From positions 7,269,001-7,333,000 of the forward strand of contig NZ_LT607413.1 of assembly GCF_900091495.1 (NCBI RefSeq): a stretch of DNA of 64,000 nucleotides, in the 5' to 3' direction. The notes below the pieces were generated by a model, which worked only from the letters and a program-made list of their open reading frames with translations, made no database searches and had not been told where the DNA came from. Positions within the stretch are counted from its first letter, which is position 1. The number at the start of each line of letters is the position of its first letter. This DNA is from Micromonospora echinospora (GTDB taxonomy: Bacteria; Actinomycetota; Actinomycetes; Mycobacteriales; Micromonosporaceae). This document shows positions 24,122 through 32,443 of this stretch, one piece after another. The translations under genes were made by a program, and so were the position numbers.

Positions 24122-25210
24122 TCAGAGGTCGATGTCGCACGGGCCGGCCGCCGCCGACACGCAGGTCTGGATGCGCACGCCGTCGCCGGGCAGTGCAGTG
24201 GTCAGTTCCCCGGTTCGCAGGTCCCGAACCGCTCCCTGCCGCAGGGGCAGGACGCAGCCGAAGCAGATGCCCATCCGGCAGCCCGAGGGCATCAGCACCC
24301 CGGCCTCCTCGCCCGCGTCGAGCAGCGCGCGGGCGCCGTCGGCCTGGACGGTGACCCCGGCACGGGTGAAGGTCACCGGACCGCCCTCGCCGGCGGTGAT
24401 CACGGTCGGGCGGAACCGTTCGGTGTGCAGCCGGTCGGCGGCACCGCCGCCGGCCCAGTGCGCTTCGAGGGCGTCGAGCAGCCCGACCGGTCCGCAGGCC
24501 CAGGTCTGCCGGTCGAGGTGGTCGGGTACGAGGCCGTCGAGATCGGCGGTGTCGACCTGCCCGTCGGTGTCGGTGTGCCGCTCGACCAGGCGCAGCACGC
24601 CACGCTCGGCGAGACCGCGCAGCTCGGGGCCGAAGATGACGTCGGCCGGGGTGGGCGCGGAGTGCAGCACCACCACGTCGGTCCCGGCCAGCGCACCGGA
24701 GCGGAGCATCCCCATCACCGGGGTGACGCCGCTGCCGGCGGTGACGAAGAGGACCCGGTCCGGCACCGGCCGGGGCAGCACGAAGTCGCCCTGCGCCTGG
24801 TCGAGCTGGACGATGGTCCCCGGCCGGATCCGCCGGACGAGGTGGTTGCTGACCACGCCGTCGGGGATCGCCTTGACGGTGACGGTGATCGGGGCATGCC
24901 GGGCCGCCGGCGAGGTCAGCGAGTACGCCCGCCACTGGCGTACGCCGTCGACGTCCACGCCGAGTCGGACGTACTGGCCGGGCAGGTGGCCGCGCCAGCC
25001 GCGACCGGGGCGGATCACGACGGTCGCCGCATCCGGAGTCTCCGGACGGACGTCGAGGATCCGGCCCCGCAGGTCGGCTCCGGCGCGCAGGGGCGCGACG
25101 AGATCGAGGTAGTCCCCGGGAAGCAGCGGGGTGGTGACCGCGCCGGCGAGCCGCAGGAGCCGGTCCCGGAGGGGAACCCGGGCGGATCGGGGCGGAACGG
25201 TGGTGGTCAT
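24122..25210 (-). CDS. Ferredoxin reductase with C-terminal 2Fe-2S domain
   Basis: 362 residues. FAD-binding part with RAYSLTSP (about residues 93-100), NAD(P)-binding part with VTAGSGVTPVMGML, and a plant-type 2Fe-2S ferredoxin domain at the C-terminus: CRMGICFGC followed about 30 residues later by the fourth Cys in IQTC. It moves electrons from NAD(P)H to the iron-sulfur centre and most likely to the desaturase encoded next (17-base gap). ATG at 25210 gives MTTTVPPRSA; upstream in-frame codons run through the AT-rich promoter region shared with the divergent PucR-type regulator and are unlikely to be translated. Confidence 0.92.
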   Translation of the reverse strand: MTTTVPPRSARVPLRDRLLRLAGAVTTPLLPGDYLDLVAPLRAGADLRGRILDVRPETPDAATVVIRPGRGWRGHLPGQYVRLGVDVDGVRQWRAYSLTSPAARHAPITVTVKAIPDGVVSNHLVRRIRPGTIVQLDQAQGDFVLPRPVPDRVLFVTAGSGVTPVMGMLRSGALAGTDVVVLHSAPTPADVIFGPELRGLAERGVLRLVERHTDTDGQVDTADLDGLVPDHLDRQTWACGPVGLLDALEAHWAGGGAADRLHTERFRPTVITAGEGGPVTFTRAGVTVQADGARALLDAGEEAGVLMPSGCRMGICFGCVLPLRQGAVRDLRTGELTTALPGDGVRIQTCVSAAAGPCDIDL

Positions 25211-25297
25211 ACAACCAATGGTGGGCGCACCATACGTACAAAAGCTTGGCTCGGTAAGGTAAAACGGCCTTGCCTTCTTGTGCGGAGGGAACAAAAA
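25211..25297. promoter_or_regulatory. Divergent promoter region, desaturase operon / PucR-type regulator
   Basis: 87 bases, clearly richer in A/T than the surroundings, between two divergent starts. Features seen: GTACAAAAGC at about 25234, GGTAAGGTAAAAC at 25253-25265 and the GCGGAGGGA ribosome-binding site before ATG 25298. No standard -35/-10 pair could be fixed for either strand, but its position makes it the likely control region for both units and a plausible binding site of the regulator. Confidence 0.5.
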
Positions 25298-26530
25298 ATG
25301 TCGGAAACCTCCCGCGCTACGCGCGAGGCGGCCCGGCTGGCCCTGGACGAGCGGGTGGCCCGGGAGCTACAGGACCGGCTGCCGCTGCTGGCCGAGCGGA
25401 CGGTGACCGCGATCACCGCGGAGGTGCCCAGCTACTCGGGCACGCTCACCGGCCAGATGCGCGACAAGATCTCCAACGCCGTGCAGATCGCCCTCGGCAC
25501 CTTCCTCAACCTGATCGAGCACGCCCAGGGCTCCGACCCGAGCACTCCCCTCGCCCCGGCGCTGGACGCCGCGTACGCCCTGGGCAGCGGCGAGGCGCGT
25601 TCCGGCCGCAGCATGGACGCCCTGCTGGCGGCGTACCGGATCGGGGCCCGGGTCGCCTGGCGGGAGATGTCCACCACGACGGTCCGTAGCGGGCTGCCCG
25701 CCGCGACGGTGGCGGAGTTCGCCGAGCTGCTCTTCGCGTACATCGACGAACTCTCCGCCGCCAGCGTGGCCGGGCACGCGGACGAGCTGGCCAGCGCCGG
25801 ACGCGCCCGGCGGCGCAACCTGGAACGGCTGGCCCAGCGCCTGCTGGCCGGCGAGCCCGAGGAGGTGCTGCTGGCCAGCGCCGAACGGGCGGACTGGCCA
25901 CCGCCGCAGACCCTCACCGCCGTCCTGATCCCCCGGACGAGTCTGCGGGTGCCCCTGGCCGTGCTCAGCCCGCGCACCCTGGAGGCCGGCGAGGACCTGC
26001 CCGGGGCGGAGCCGGGCACGGAGACCGGCGTGCTGCTCGTACCGGACATGCACGGCGCCCGGCGGCGGCAGCTGGCCCGGGTGCTGCACGGACGCCGCGC
26101 GGTGCTGGGGCCGGCCCGCCCCTGGCACCGGGTCGCGGTGTCGTTCCGGCGGGCCTGCCGCCTCCTGGCCCTGGACGTGGACCCGCCCGAGGACGGCGCG
26201 CCGCTGGACACCGAGCACCATCTCGCCGAGCTGGTGCTCGGCATGGACCCGGAGGGGCTGGCCGACCTGCGCGCCCGGGCGCTGGAGCCGCTGGCGTCGC
26301 TGCCGCCGGCCACCGCGCACCGGCTCGCCGAGACACTGCGGTCGTGGTTGCTGCGCCAGGGCCGGCGGGACGACGTCGCGGCCGATCTCTTCGTCCACCC
26401 GCAGACCGTGCGGTACCGGATGGGCCAGCTGCGGGACCTGTACGGGGACCGGCTCGCGGACCCGGCGACGGTGCTGGAGCTGACCCTGGCCCTGGCCTTT
26501 CCGGAGCACCCGTCCCCGGCCGGGGAGTGA
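25298..26530 (+). CDS. PucR/CdaR-type transcriptional regulator
   Basis: 410 residues. A helical N-terminal sensor region of the RsbT co-antagonist/GGDEF-like kind (about 1-170, with ALLAAYRIGARVAWREM) and a C-terminal PucR helix-turn-helix: LRSWLLRQGRRDDVAADLF, then VHPQTVRYRMGQLRDLYG at about residues 370-390, the most conserved part of the family. Divergent from the desaturase operon, which it may control; relatives next to similar desaturases are common in actinomycetes. ATG at 25298 follows GGAGGGAACAAAAA. Confidence 0.87.
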   Translation: MSETSRATREAARLALDERVARELQDRLPLLAERTVTAITAEVPSYSGTLTGQMRDKISNAVQIALGTFLNLIEHAQGSDPSTPLAPALDAAYALGSGEARSGRSMDALLAAYRIGARVAWREMSTTTVRSGLPAATVAEFAELLFAYIDELSAASVAGHADELASAGRARRRNLERLAQRLLAGEPEEVLLASAERADWPPPQTLTAVLIPRTSLRVPLAVLSPRTLEAGEDLPGAEPGTETGVLLVPDMHGARRRQLARVLHGRRAVLGPARPWHRVAVSFRRACRLLALDVDPPEDGAPLDTEHHLAELVLGMDPEGLADLRARALEPLASLPPATAHRLAETLRSWLLRQGRRDDVAADLFVHPQTVRYRMGQLRDLYGDRLADPATVLELTLALAFPEHPSPAGE

Positions 26531-26561
26531 CCCCGTCATCCGCACAGCGCATAGACGGACG

Positions 26562-26590
26562 TTGACGGAGCGGGTGCGGGCTCGTATCGT
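26562..26590 (+). promoter_or_regulatory. Promoter of the pectate lyase gene
   Basis: TTGACG at 26562-26567 and TATCGT at 26585-26590 with a 17-base spacer: a good housekeeping-sigma promoter. It leaves a leader of about 165 bases before ATG 26763. The palindrome at 26601-26614 lies just downstream of the -10, where a bound repressor would block transcription. Confidence 0.7.
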
Positions 26591-26600
26591 GACCGCATTG

Positions 26601-26614
26601 GGAAAGCGCTTTCC
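26601..26614. promoter_or_regulatory. Perfect palindrome GGAAAGCGCTTTCC, LacI-type operator
   Basis: A 14-base perfect palindrome with a central CG, embedded in TTGGGAAAGCGCTTTCCACGG. The form (A/G-rich arm, GCGC centre) is typical of LacI-family operators that control plant-polysaccharide genes in actinomycetes. It begins 11 bases after the -10 of the pectate lyase promoter, so it should sit on the transcription start. No LacI gene is inside the window. Confidence 0.75.
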
Positions 26615-26762
26615 ACGGCACCATCCCGCCACGGCCCGGATCCCGTACCCGTCCCAACCGGGATCCGCCGGCCGTCCCGGCGGGCGGCACCTGTGTCCCT
26701 GCCCCTCCACCCGGCGGCGCGCTCCGCGACGGCTCCGCGCGCCCGGAAAGCAGAGCGACCCG

Positions 26763-27809
26763 ATGACCACCACTCCCACCGTCCCCGCCACCCCGCCCCG
26801 CCGGGTCCCCCGGCGCACCGCCCTCCTTCTGGCCGGCGTGCTGGCCATCCCGCTCGGCGGCGGCGTGGCCGCCCCGGCCGCCGCCCGGGTCGACGCCGGC
26901 AACTCCCCCGGCGTCACCTGCACCGGCGCCCCCGACGGGTTCGCCTCGGTCAACGCCCTCGGCCAGAACGGCACCACCGGCGGCGCGGGCGGCCCGACCG
27001 TCACCGTCACCACCGCAGCGCAACTGGCCTCCGCCGCCGGACAGGCCGGACCGCTGATCATCCGGGTCTCCGGCCGGATCCAGGTCAGCGACATGATCAC
27101 TGTGGTCGCCAACAAGAGCATCATCGGCGTGGGCACCACCGCGGAGATCACCGGCGGCGGCCTGCAACTGGGCTCGACCACCCGGCCCGGCAACAACGTC
27201 ATCATCCGGAACATCAGGTTCACCGACGCCGAGGACGACTCGATCAGCGTCACCAACAAGGCCCACCACGTCTGGATCGACCACAACGACCTGTCCGACG
27301 GGTACGACGGCCTGCTCGACATCAAGCGGGAGTCGGACTTCGTCACCGTGTCCTGGAACCGGTTCCACCAGCACAGCAAGGCCTCGCTGGTCGGCCACTC
27401 GGACAACTACCCGGCCGACCGGGGCAAGCTGCGGGTCACCTACCACCACAACTTCTTCGACGGCACCGACCAGCGGCACCCCCGCGTCCGGTTCGCCGAA
27501 CCGGTGCACATCTACAACAACTACTACCGGAACAACGCCCTCTACGGCATCGCCTCCACGGAAGACGCCGGGCTGATGGTCGAGGGGAACTACTTCGAGA
27601 ACGTCGCCCACCCGATCCACGTCGGCTACGCCGACAGTGCGCCGGGCCGGGTGGTCGAGCGGAACAACCTGTACGTGAACTCGGGCACGCCGGAGACCGC
27701 CGGCACCGTGGTCGAGCCGCGCACCTACTACCCGTACACGGTGGACTCCCCCGCCAGCGTGCCCGCCACGGTCACCGCCGGGGTCGGCGTCGGCAGGGTC
27801 TGCCCGTGA
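26763..27809 (+). CDS. Secreted pectate lyase, polysaccharide lyase family 1
   Basis: 348 residues. Signal peptide 1-39: basic start with VPRRTALL, hydrophobic core, AAPAAARVDA cleavage region. The rest is a right-handed parallel beta-helix with the PL1 landmarks: VWIDHNDLSD (the vWiDH motif, about residues 168-177), YDGLLDIKRESDFVTVSWN and the downstream RHPRVRF carrying the catalytic Arg. The enzyme cleaves polygalacturonate by beta-elimination outside the cell with Ca2+. ATG at 26763 chosen because it gives a proper signal peptide. A strong promoter plus a LacI-type operator lies upstream and a long hairpin follows, so it is its own transcription unit, most likely induced by plant sugar. 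Confidence 0.93.
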   Translation: MTTTPTVPATPPRRVPRRTALLLAGVLAIPLGGGVAAPAAARVDAGNSPGVTCTGAPDGFASVNALGQNGTTGGAGGPTVTVTTAAQLASAAGQAGPLIIRVSGRIQVSDMITVVANKSIIGVGTTAEITGGGLQLGSTTRPGNNVIIRNIRFTDAEDDSISVTNKAHHVWIDHNDLSDGYDGLLDIKRESDFVTVSWNRFHQHSKASLVGHSDNYPADRGKLRVTYHHNFFDGTDQRHPRVRFAEPVHIYNNYYRNNALYGIASTEDAGLMVEGNYFENVAHPIHVGYADSAPGRVVERNNLYVNSGTPETAGTVVEPRTYYPYTVDSPASVPATVTAGVGVGRVCP

Positions 27810-27830
27810 GGCCGGTCCGCCGCTGAGAAT

Positions 27831-27873
27831 CCCGCTCCGGTCGCCCGCTCCCCAGCCGGGCGGCCGGAGCGGG
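27831..27873. terminator. Long bidirectional terminator hairpin
   Basis: Arms of 17 bases, CCCGCTCCGGTCGCCCG (27831-27847) and CGGGCGGCCGGAGCGGG (27857-27873), pair with one mismatch around a 9-base loop. It lies between the pectate lyase stop and the stop of the converging methyltransferase and can serve both. Confidence 0.85.
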
Positions 27874-28001
27874 CCTCGCCTGTCCGCCGTACGGCGGGCG
27901 GCGGGGGCCCTCACTCCGACACGGTTGACCCGGACGGTGAGTTGCTGCTCGACCGCCCTGGTCACCACCACCAGCAGCGTCCGCCGAGGGTCCACGAGGC
28001 C

Positions 28002-28769
28002 CTACGGTTCGGACCGCCGACGCGCGAGATGAACGGTGATGTCGGCGGAGATCTCGACCGTCTCCGGCAGGACCTGCCTGATCCGGCGGTACACCTGCTC
28101 CTGCAGCGGGACCGGCAGTTCGAGGTAGGCCGAGATGGTCGAGAGAAGGCCGACATAGTCGTCGGCACCCATCGTCAGACGCCGCTCGACCACGGACTGC
28201 CGAACATCGGCGAACCACTCGGCCCGGTGGAGCTCCGTGCCCGGCCACCGCATGTCGTGTCCCGGAGGCGTCCCGTCCGGAGACGGAATCTCGTCGCTCT
28301 CCAGGAACGGCGCCCGGACCGCGCGAACGGCCTCCCGCACCGCCGGGTCGGCCAACTGGATCGGTCCACCGAACGAGGCGAACACGCCACCGGGCTCCAC
28401 CAGCGCGGCCATCCGCGACCACCGACCCTCCGGATTCGTCCAGTGCAGCGCCGCTGCCGCGTAGACCAGGCCGTAGCTGCCGCCCGGTCGCAAGTCCTCG
28501 AACGCGGCTTGCACGGTCCTGACGCTCGTGGGCACGTGTCGCCGGAGCACGGCCAGCATTGCCCCGTCCGGCTCGGTCGCGGTCACCGTGAGCCCCTGTC
28601 GGGCGAACAGACGGGTCGCCTTTCCTGTCCCGGCCCCGATCTCCAGGGCAGTCCGAACCGGCTGACCCGCGTACGCCATCACGATGTCGAGGAGCTCCGG
28701 GGGATATCCCGGCCGGAACCGTTCGTATGCTTCCGCCACCGCTCCGAAGCACAGCGCACGACCAGACAT
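28002..28769 (-). CDS. Class I SAM-dependent methyltransferase
   Basis: 255 residues of the UbiE/Coq5-like class: YERFRPGYPPELLD at the start, motif I ALEIGAGTGKATRLFA (about 39-54), TATEPDGAM, then YAAAALHWTNPEGR, the usual motif II region. I chose ATG at 28769 (MSGRALCF), with AGGATG about 9 bases upstream; ATG at 28778 would add three residues. It lies 30 bases after the methionine aminopeptidase stop in the same direction, perhaps co-transcribed, but the methyl acceptor is unknown. Confidence 0.83.
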   Translation of the reverse strand: MSGRALCFGAVAEAYERFRPGYPPELLDIVMAYAGQPVRTALEIGAGTGKATRLFARQGLTVTATEPDGAMLAVLRRHVPTSVRTVQAAFEDLRPGGSYGLVYAAAALHWTNPEGRWSRMAALVEPGGVFASFGGPIQLADPAVREAVRAVRAPFLESDEIPSPDGTPPGHDMRWPGTELHRAEWFADVRQSVVERRLTMGADDYVGLLSTISAYLELPVPLQEQVYRRIRQVLPETVEISADITVHLARRRSEP

Positions 28770-28798
28770 GCCGAGCATCCTGACACGACGCGCCTGGG

Positions 28799-29617
28799 TC
28801 AGGAGGCTGCGGCAGGCCTTCTGGTGGGGTCGGTCGAGGGGACGCCGTGGGTGGGGCGACGGGTCAGGACCTGGGGGCCGGTGGCCGTGATGGCGACGGT
28901 GTGTTCGGAGTGGGCGGTACGGGAACCGTCGGCGGAGCGGATCGTCCAACCGTCGTCGTCGAACTTGATCTTGTCGGTGGAGCGGCAGAACCAGGGTTCG
29001 ATGGCGAGGGTGAGGCCGGGGGCGAGTTTCATGCCCCGGCGGGCACGGCCGTCGTTGGAGACGTGCGGGGCCTCGTGCATGGTGCGGCCGATGCCGTGGC
29101 CGCCGAACTCGGCGTTGACGCGGTAGCCGTAGGAGTGGGCGACCTCGCCGATCGCGGCGGAGATGTCGCCGAGGCGGCCACCGGGCTGGGCGGCGGCGAT
29201 GGCGGCCTCCAGGGCGACCTCGGTGGCCTCGATCAGCTTCAGGTCCTCCGGGTCCGGGGTGCCGACGACGACGGAGAGCGCGGAGTCCGCGACCCAGCCG
29301 TCGATGCCGACCGCCATGTCGATGCTGAGCAGGTCACCGTCGCGCAGGACGTAGTCGTGCGGCAGGCCGTGCAGCACCGCGTCGTTGACCGACAGGCACA
29401 GCACGTTGCGGAACGGGCCGCGGCCGAACGAAGGAGCGTAGTCCCAGTAGCAGGACTCGGCGCCACGTTCGGCGATCCGACGGCGGGCATGGTGTTCGAG
29501 GTCCATCAGGTTGACGCCGACCGCGGCGACACGGCTCAGCTCGGCGAGCAGCTCGCCGACGAACTGGCCGGTCACCGCCATCCGGCCGATCTCCTCGGCG
29601 GACTTGAGCTCGATCAC
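28799..29617 (-). CDS. map: Type I methionine aminopeptidase
   Basis: 272 residues. Removes the N-terminal Met from new proteins. The five metal ligands of the family are seen: Asp in LLSIDMAVG, Asp in VADSALSVVVG, His in GHGIGRTMHEAP, Glu in LAIEPW and Glu in AHSEHTVAIT; the substrate His is in AVLHGLP. The C-terminus carries an extra 20-residue Pro/Thr-rich tail (RRPTHGVPSTDPTRRPAAAS). GTG at 29617 follows GGGAGG. It diverges from a tiny XRE regulator over the tandem operator at 29640-29667, so this copy is probably regulated and is an extra to a housekeeping map elsewhere; that is inference. Confidence 0.93.
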   Translation of the reverse strand: MIELKSAEEIGRMAVTGQFVGELLAELSRVAAVGVNLMDLEHHARRRIAERGAESCYWDYAPSFGRGPFRNVLCLSVNDAVLHGLPHDYVLRDGDLLSIDMAVGIDGWVADSALSVVVGTPDPEDLKLIEATEVALEAAIAAAQPGGRLGDISAAIGEVAHSYGYRVNAEFGGHGIGRTMHEAPHVSNDGRARRGMKLAPGLTLAIEPWFCRSTDKIKFDDDGWTIRSADGSRTAHSEHTVAITATGPQVLTRRPTHGVPSTDPTRRPAAAS

Positions 29618-29639
29618 GACAGCCTCCCTCTCCCGGCGC

Positions 29640-29667
29640 GGTATTTTTATACCGGGATTTTTATACC
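29640..29667. promoter_or_regulatory. Tandem 14-bp operator GGTATTTTTATACC, shared by map and XRE gene
   Basis: Two copies without spacer: GGTATTTTTATACC (29640-29653, arms GGTAT/ATACC around TTTT) and GGGATTTTTATACC (29654-29667), 13 of 14 identical. This is the only strongly A/T-rich block in the neighbourhood. It lies between two divergent starts and would cover the map promoter. The small XRE protein encoded 39 bases away is the obvious candidate to bind it. Confidence 0.75.
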
Positions 29668-29705
29668 ACGCCAAGTCGGACGCTCCGGAGGGATATCCTG
29701 CTGCC

Positions 29706-29972
29706 ATGGTTCGCCAACCCCTCACCGCCGAACAGATCGCAGCGGGCCAGCGCCTCGGAGCCGCACTCCGGGCCGCCCGGGTCGGCCGCAGCCTCGTCGA
29801 GGTGGCCCTGGCAGCCGGCATCTCCCCCGAGACGTTGCGCAAGATCGAGGCGGGCCGCCTTCCCGCACCGGCGTTCGGCACGGTGGTCTGCCTCAGCCAG
29901 GCCCTCGACGTCCCCCTCAGCGACCTGGCCGACGCCTGGCTGGCCGACATGCCCATCCGCCAGGCGTCCTAG
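29706..29972 (+). CDS. Small XRE-family helix-turn-helix regulator
   Basis: 88 residues, nearly all one Cro/CI-type DNA-binding domain: LGAALRAARVGRSLVEVALAAG, then ISPETLRKIEAGRLPAPAF as the recognition part (about 38-56), and LSQALDVPLSDLADAW as the end of the domain. No effector domain, so it probably binds DNA constitutively or with a partner. It diverges from map; such pairs are seen in other actinomycetes and the tandem repeat between them suggests it controls both. ATG at 29706 is the only good start; upstream ribosome-binding site GGAGGGAT. Confidence 0.87.
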   Translation: MVRQPLTAEQIAAGQRLGAALRAARVGRSLVEVALAAGISPETLRKIEAGRLPAPAFGTVVCLSQALDVPLSDLADAWLADMPIRQAS

Positions 29973-29991
29973 AGACCCACCCGCCGGCACC

Positions 29992-30036
29992 CAGGAGCAC
30001 GACCTGACCGGCACGCAGGAGCACGGCCCGACCGGC
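29992..30036. repeat. Two-copy 24-bp direct repeat
   Basis: CAGGAGCACGACCTGACCGG at 29992 and CAGGAGCACGGCCCGACCGG at 30016 differ at two positions and are offset by 24 bases. They lie between the XRE gene and the terminator. Meaning unknown; probably local duplication. Confidence 0.6.
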
Positions 30037-30059
30037 TGCGCCGGCAGGCCCGACAGACG

Positions 30060-30092
30060 GCTGCCGGACCGGTCGACGACCGGTCCGGCAGC
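30060..30092. terminator. Perfect 15-bp hairpin terminator
   Basis: GCTGCCGGACCGGTC (30060-30074), 3-base spacer GAC, and its exact complement GACCGGTCCGGCAGC (30078-30092). It lies between the XRE gene (plus strand) and the secreted protein gene (minus strand), which both end here, so it serves both. No U-tract. Confidence 0.85.
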
Positions 30093-30114
30093 TGGTCGAA
30101 CACGAGAGGGCCGG

Positions 30115-32064
30115 TCAGGACAGGGCGATGCGCACCTCGATCCGGCCGTCGTGCGGCACCCGCAGCGTGTGCACCCGTCGCCGGGCGTCGCGCAGATAGG
30201 TGCGGGACGTGCCGGTCACGGTGGCCCGCCGTGGGCTGTCCCAACTGATCGTGACGACGGCGCCGCCACGACGGATGGTCAGGCCGTCGGTGCTGGCGGC
30301 CGCGTTGGCGCCGTAGGCGACCGGGGTGCCGTCGGCGAACGTCACGACGTCCTCCGGGTGCAGCACCAGCGGGATCTGCTCGGTCCCCGTCGAGGTGACC
30401 CGCACCGAGCGGATCACGCTGTCCCGGGTGACGGTCAGCTCGGTGGTGATCCGCGAGTCCGGCAGACGGTAACGCACCCGCACCGGCGCGCTGCCGGGAG
30501 AGAGCGACTTCCCGTCCCAGTCCCGGTCACCGACCTGGTATTCGGCGACCAGGTTGCTCCGGCCGTCCGGGTTGCCGTTGGGCAGCAGCGTCGACCAGCA
30601 GCCGGTGTCGGTCTGCTGGGCGTGCACGATGGTGCCGGCCACCGGGTGCCAGAGGAAGCCCGGCCCGCTACGGACCGTGCTGGTCGGCCGGGTGCCGAAG
30701 AACGCTCCGAAGTAGAGCTTCGGCCGCTTGACGTACAGGTAGTCCTGGTTGACCGTGTCGTCCCGGCGCACCTGGGCGAACTCCGGCCGCCGCAGGTAGG
30801 GCAGCGCCGCGACGGCCCGCTTCTTCTCGGCGTCGCTCGGCAGCATCTCCCCGTACGGCGCGTGCGCGATGATCCGGGGTGAGGTGTCCTGCTTGGCCGG
30901 TCCAGGGGCGGGCCCCGGCTCGGCGGCCCAGGCGGCGCGGGCGGCGGCCCGGTCCTCGCGGGAGGTGAAGAACGCGCCCAGTTCCGGCAGGTCGGGGACG
31001 AAAGCCGAGCCGAGGTTGCTGCGGTCCGGGTCGGGGATCACGTCGTCGTAGTAGGCGACGCTGGTCCGGGCGGACATGGCGTAGTAGGTCAGGAAGCCCG
31101 AGCCGTCCGGCTCGCGGAGCAGGTTGTAGCCGAACCACTCGGTGAACCGGCGGGCCATCCCCAGCACGGCCCGGTCGCCGGTGAGCAGGTAGAGCTCCGC
31201 CAGCTCCGGCAGCATCACCTCGAAGTTGTAGTTGATGTCCATGCCGGTCGGGTCGTAGAAGAAGCCGGCCGGGCTCTGCCCGTGCTCGGCCAGGAAGCCG
31301 ATCCGCTCAGTGAGCCGGGCGGACAGGGCGGCGTCCGGGTCGAGCCGCAGCGCCAGAGCAGCGCCGGCCAGGCCACCGGCGACCTGGTTGGTCCACTCGA
31401 CCGGGGTATCCCAGATGCCGTTGGCCGGATCCAGCAGCCAGCCGATCCCGGCGCGCAGCGCCCGTTCGATCTCGGTCCGCCGCTGCGGCAGCGCGGCCGA
31501 CTGCCGCAGGTTGGCCAGGGTCTTGGCCAGGTAACCGAGGCCGAAGCCGGTGGCCGCCAGCGCGTGCTCGTCGCGGTTGTACTCCGGCCAGGACCCGTCG
31601 TCGTGCTGGAGTCCGAGGTAGTGTCCGAGCGCCGCGTCGAGCCGCCCGGCCAGCGCCGCGTCCCCGGCGTACGGGTTCCACGGTCGCTGGTTGGCGTGGA
31701 ACCAGCTCAGGGTGTAGACGTGCTCCTGCACCCGGGCGTTGTACGGCGCGTTCGGGGAACGCCACCAGCCGCCGCCCATGAACCCACGGTTGGTCGTGTC
31801 GCTGATGTCGTTGGTCATCGCCGGAAGGATCGCCAGATAACCGGCGAACCGCTGTTCCAGCGGGGCGAACAGGGTCCGGTCCGGCGCTCCGGGCGGCAGC
31901 GGGGCCAGCAGCGGCAGGCCCGACGCGGTGGTCCCCGACGCCCCGGTGGTTCCCGGTGTGCCGGCGAGCGCCCGGAACGGTACGGCGAGCAGCGTTGCCC
32001 CGCCGGCCGCGGCGGCCAGCAACGCGCGGCGTCTGAACGTGGTCGGGGTCGGGTCGTTGGCCAT
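30115..32064 (-). CDS. Secreted Tat-type protein with predicted alpha/alpha-toroid, function unknown
   Basis: 649 residues. ATG at 32064 after AGGAGGACC gives a Tat-like signal peptide: TTFRRRALLAAAAGGATLLA and a cut near LAGTPG (about residues 9-36). Residues about 60-340 are helical with repeated aromatic pairs (WWRSPNAPYN, WFHANQRPWNPYA, DDGSWPEYNRDEHALA), as in six-hairpin toroid lyases and unsaturated-glycan hydrolases. The C-terminal 250 residues look like beta-sandwich (LTVTRDSVIRSVRVTSTG). Standing between a pectate lyase and a CE7 esterase it may act on plant polysaccharide, but I recognise no catalytic motif with certainty and do not assign a family. Confidence 0.8.
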   Translation of the reverse strand: MANDPTPTTFRRRALLAAAAGGATLLAVPFRALAGTPGTTGASGTTASGLPLLAPLPPGAPDRTLFAPLEQRFAGYLAILPAMTNDISDTTNRGFMGGGWWRSPNAPYNARVQEHVYTLSWFHANQRPWNPYAGDAALAGRLDAALGHYLGLQHDDGSWPEYNRDEHALAATGFGLGYLAKTLANLRQSAALPQRRTEIERALRAGIGWLLDPANGIWDTPVEWTNQVAGGLAGAALALRLDPDAALSARLTERIGFLAEHGQSPAGFFYDPTGMDINYNFEVMLPELAELYLLTGDRAVLGMARRFTEWFGYNLLREPDGSGFLTYYAMSARTSVAYYDDVIPDPDRSNLGSAFVPDLPELGAFFTSREDRAAARAAWAAEPGPAPGPAKQDTSPRIIAHAPYGEMLPSDAEKKRAVAALPYLRRPEFAQVRRDDTVNQDYLYVKRPKLYFGAFFGTRPTSTVRSGPGFLWHPVAGTIVHAQQTDTGCWSTLLPNGNPDGRSNLVAEYQVGDRDWDGKSLSPGSAPVRVRYRLPDSRITTELTVTRDSVIRSVRVTSTGTEQIPLVLHPEDVVTFADGTPVAYGANAAASTDGLTIRRGGAVVTISWDSPRRATVTGTSRTYLRDARRRVHTLRVPHDGRIEVRIALS

Positions 32065-32443
32065 GGTGGTCCTCCTGGCGGGACGGGCAGGCGGGGCGGG
32101 GGCGGCGACTCGGACGAGGCACGGAGAGCCGGCGGGCGCGGCGAGGCGACGTCGGGGCATGGTCACCCGAGATCATCAGTGACGGAGGGTGTGGCGGGTG
32201 TCCGGCTGGTCCGAGTGCTGAGTCTGGTCCCGGGCGATCGGCCGAGTCAAGAAGCTAATACGGATTATCAGCGCACTTCTCGGTCGCCGGGACAGACGCC
32301 GGGGCCCTTGACCCGACCGCTCGGCGCAGCCAAGGATGACACCCGGCCGACCCACGTCCGTCCTCCGCGGGACACCAGCCGACACGCAGCGTGACTGCGG
32401 CTGGTCCGGGTCGGCCGACGCGACCAGACGGAACGAGGTACCC
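32065..32443. other. Divergent intergenic region, secreted protein / CE7 esterase
   Basis: About 380 bases without a supported gene; short frames on the minus strand would only extend the secreted protein past its ribosome-binding site. The notable part is an A/T-rich island at 32255-32271, GCTAATACGGATTATCAG, with TAAT/ATTA arms around ACGG; TAATAC there could be a -10 for the esterase. GAACGAGG before 32444 is its ribosome-binding site. Confidence 0.4.
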
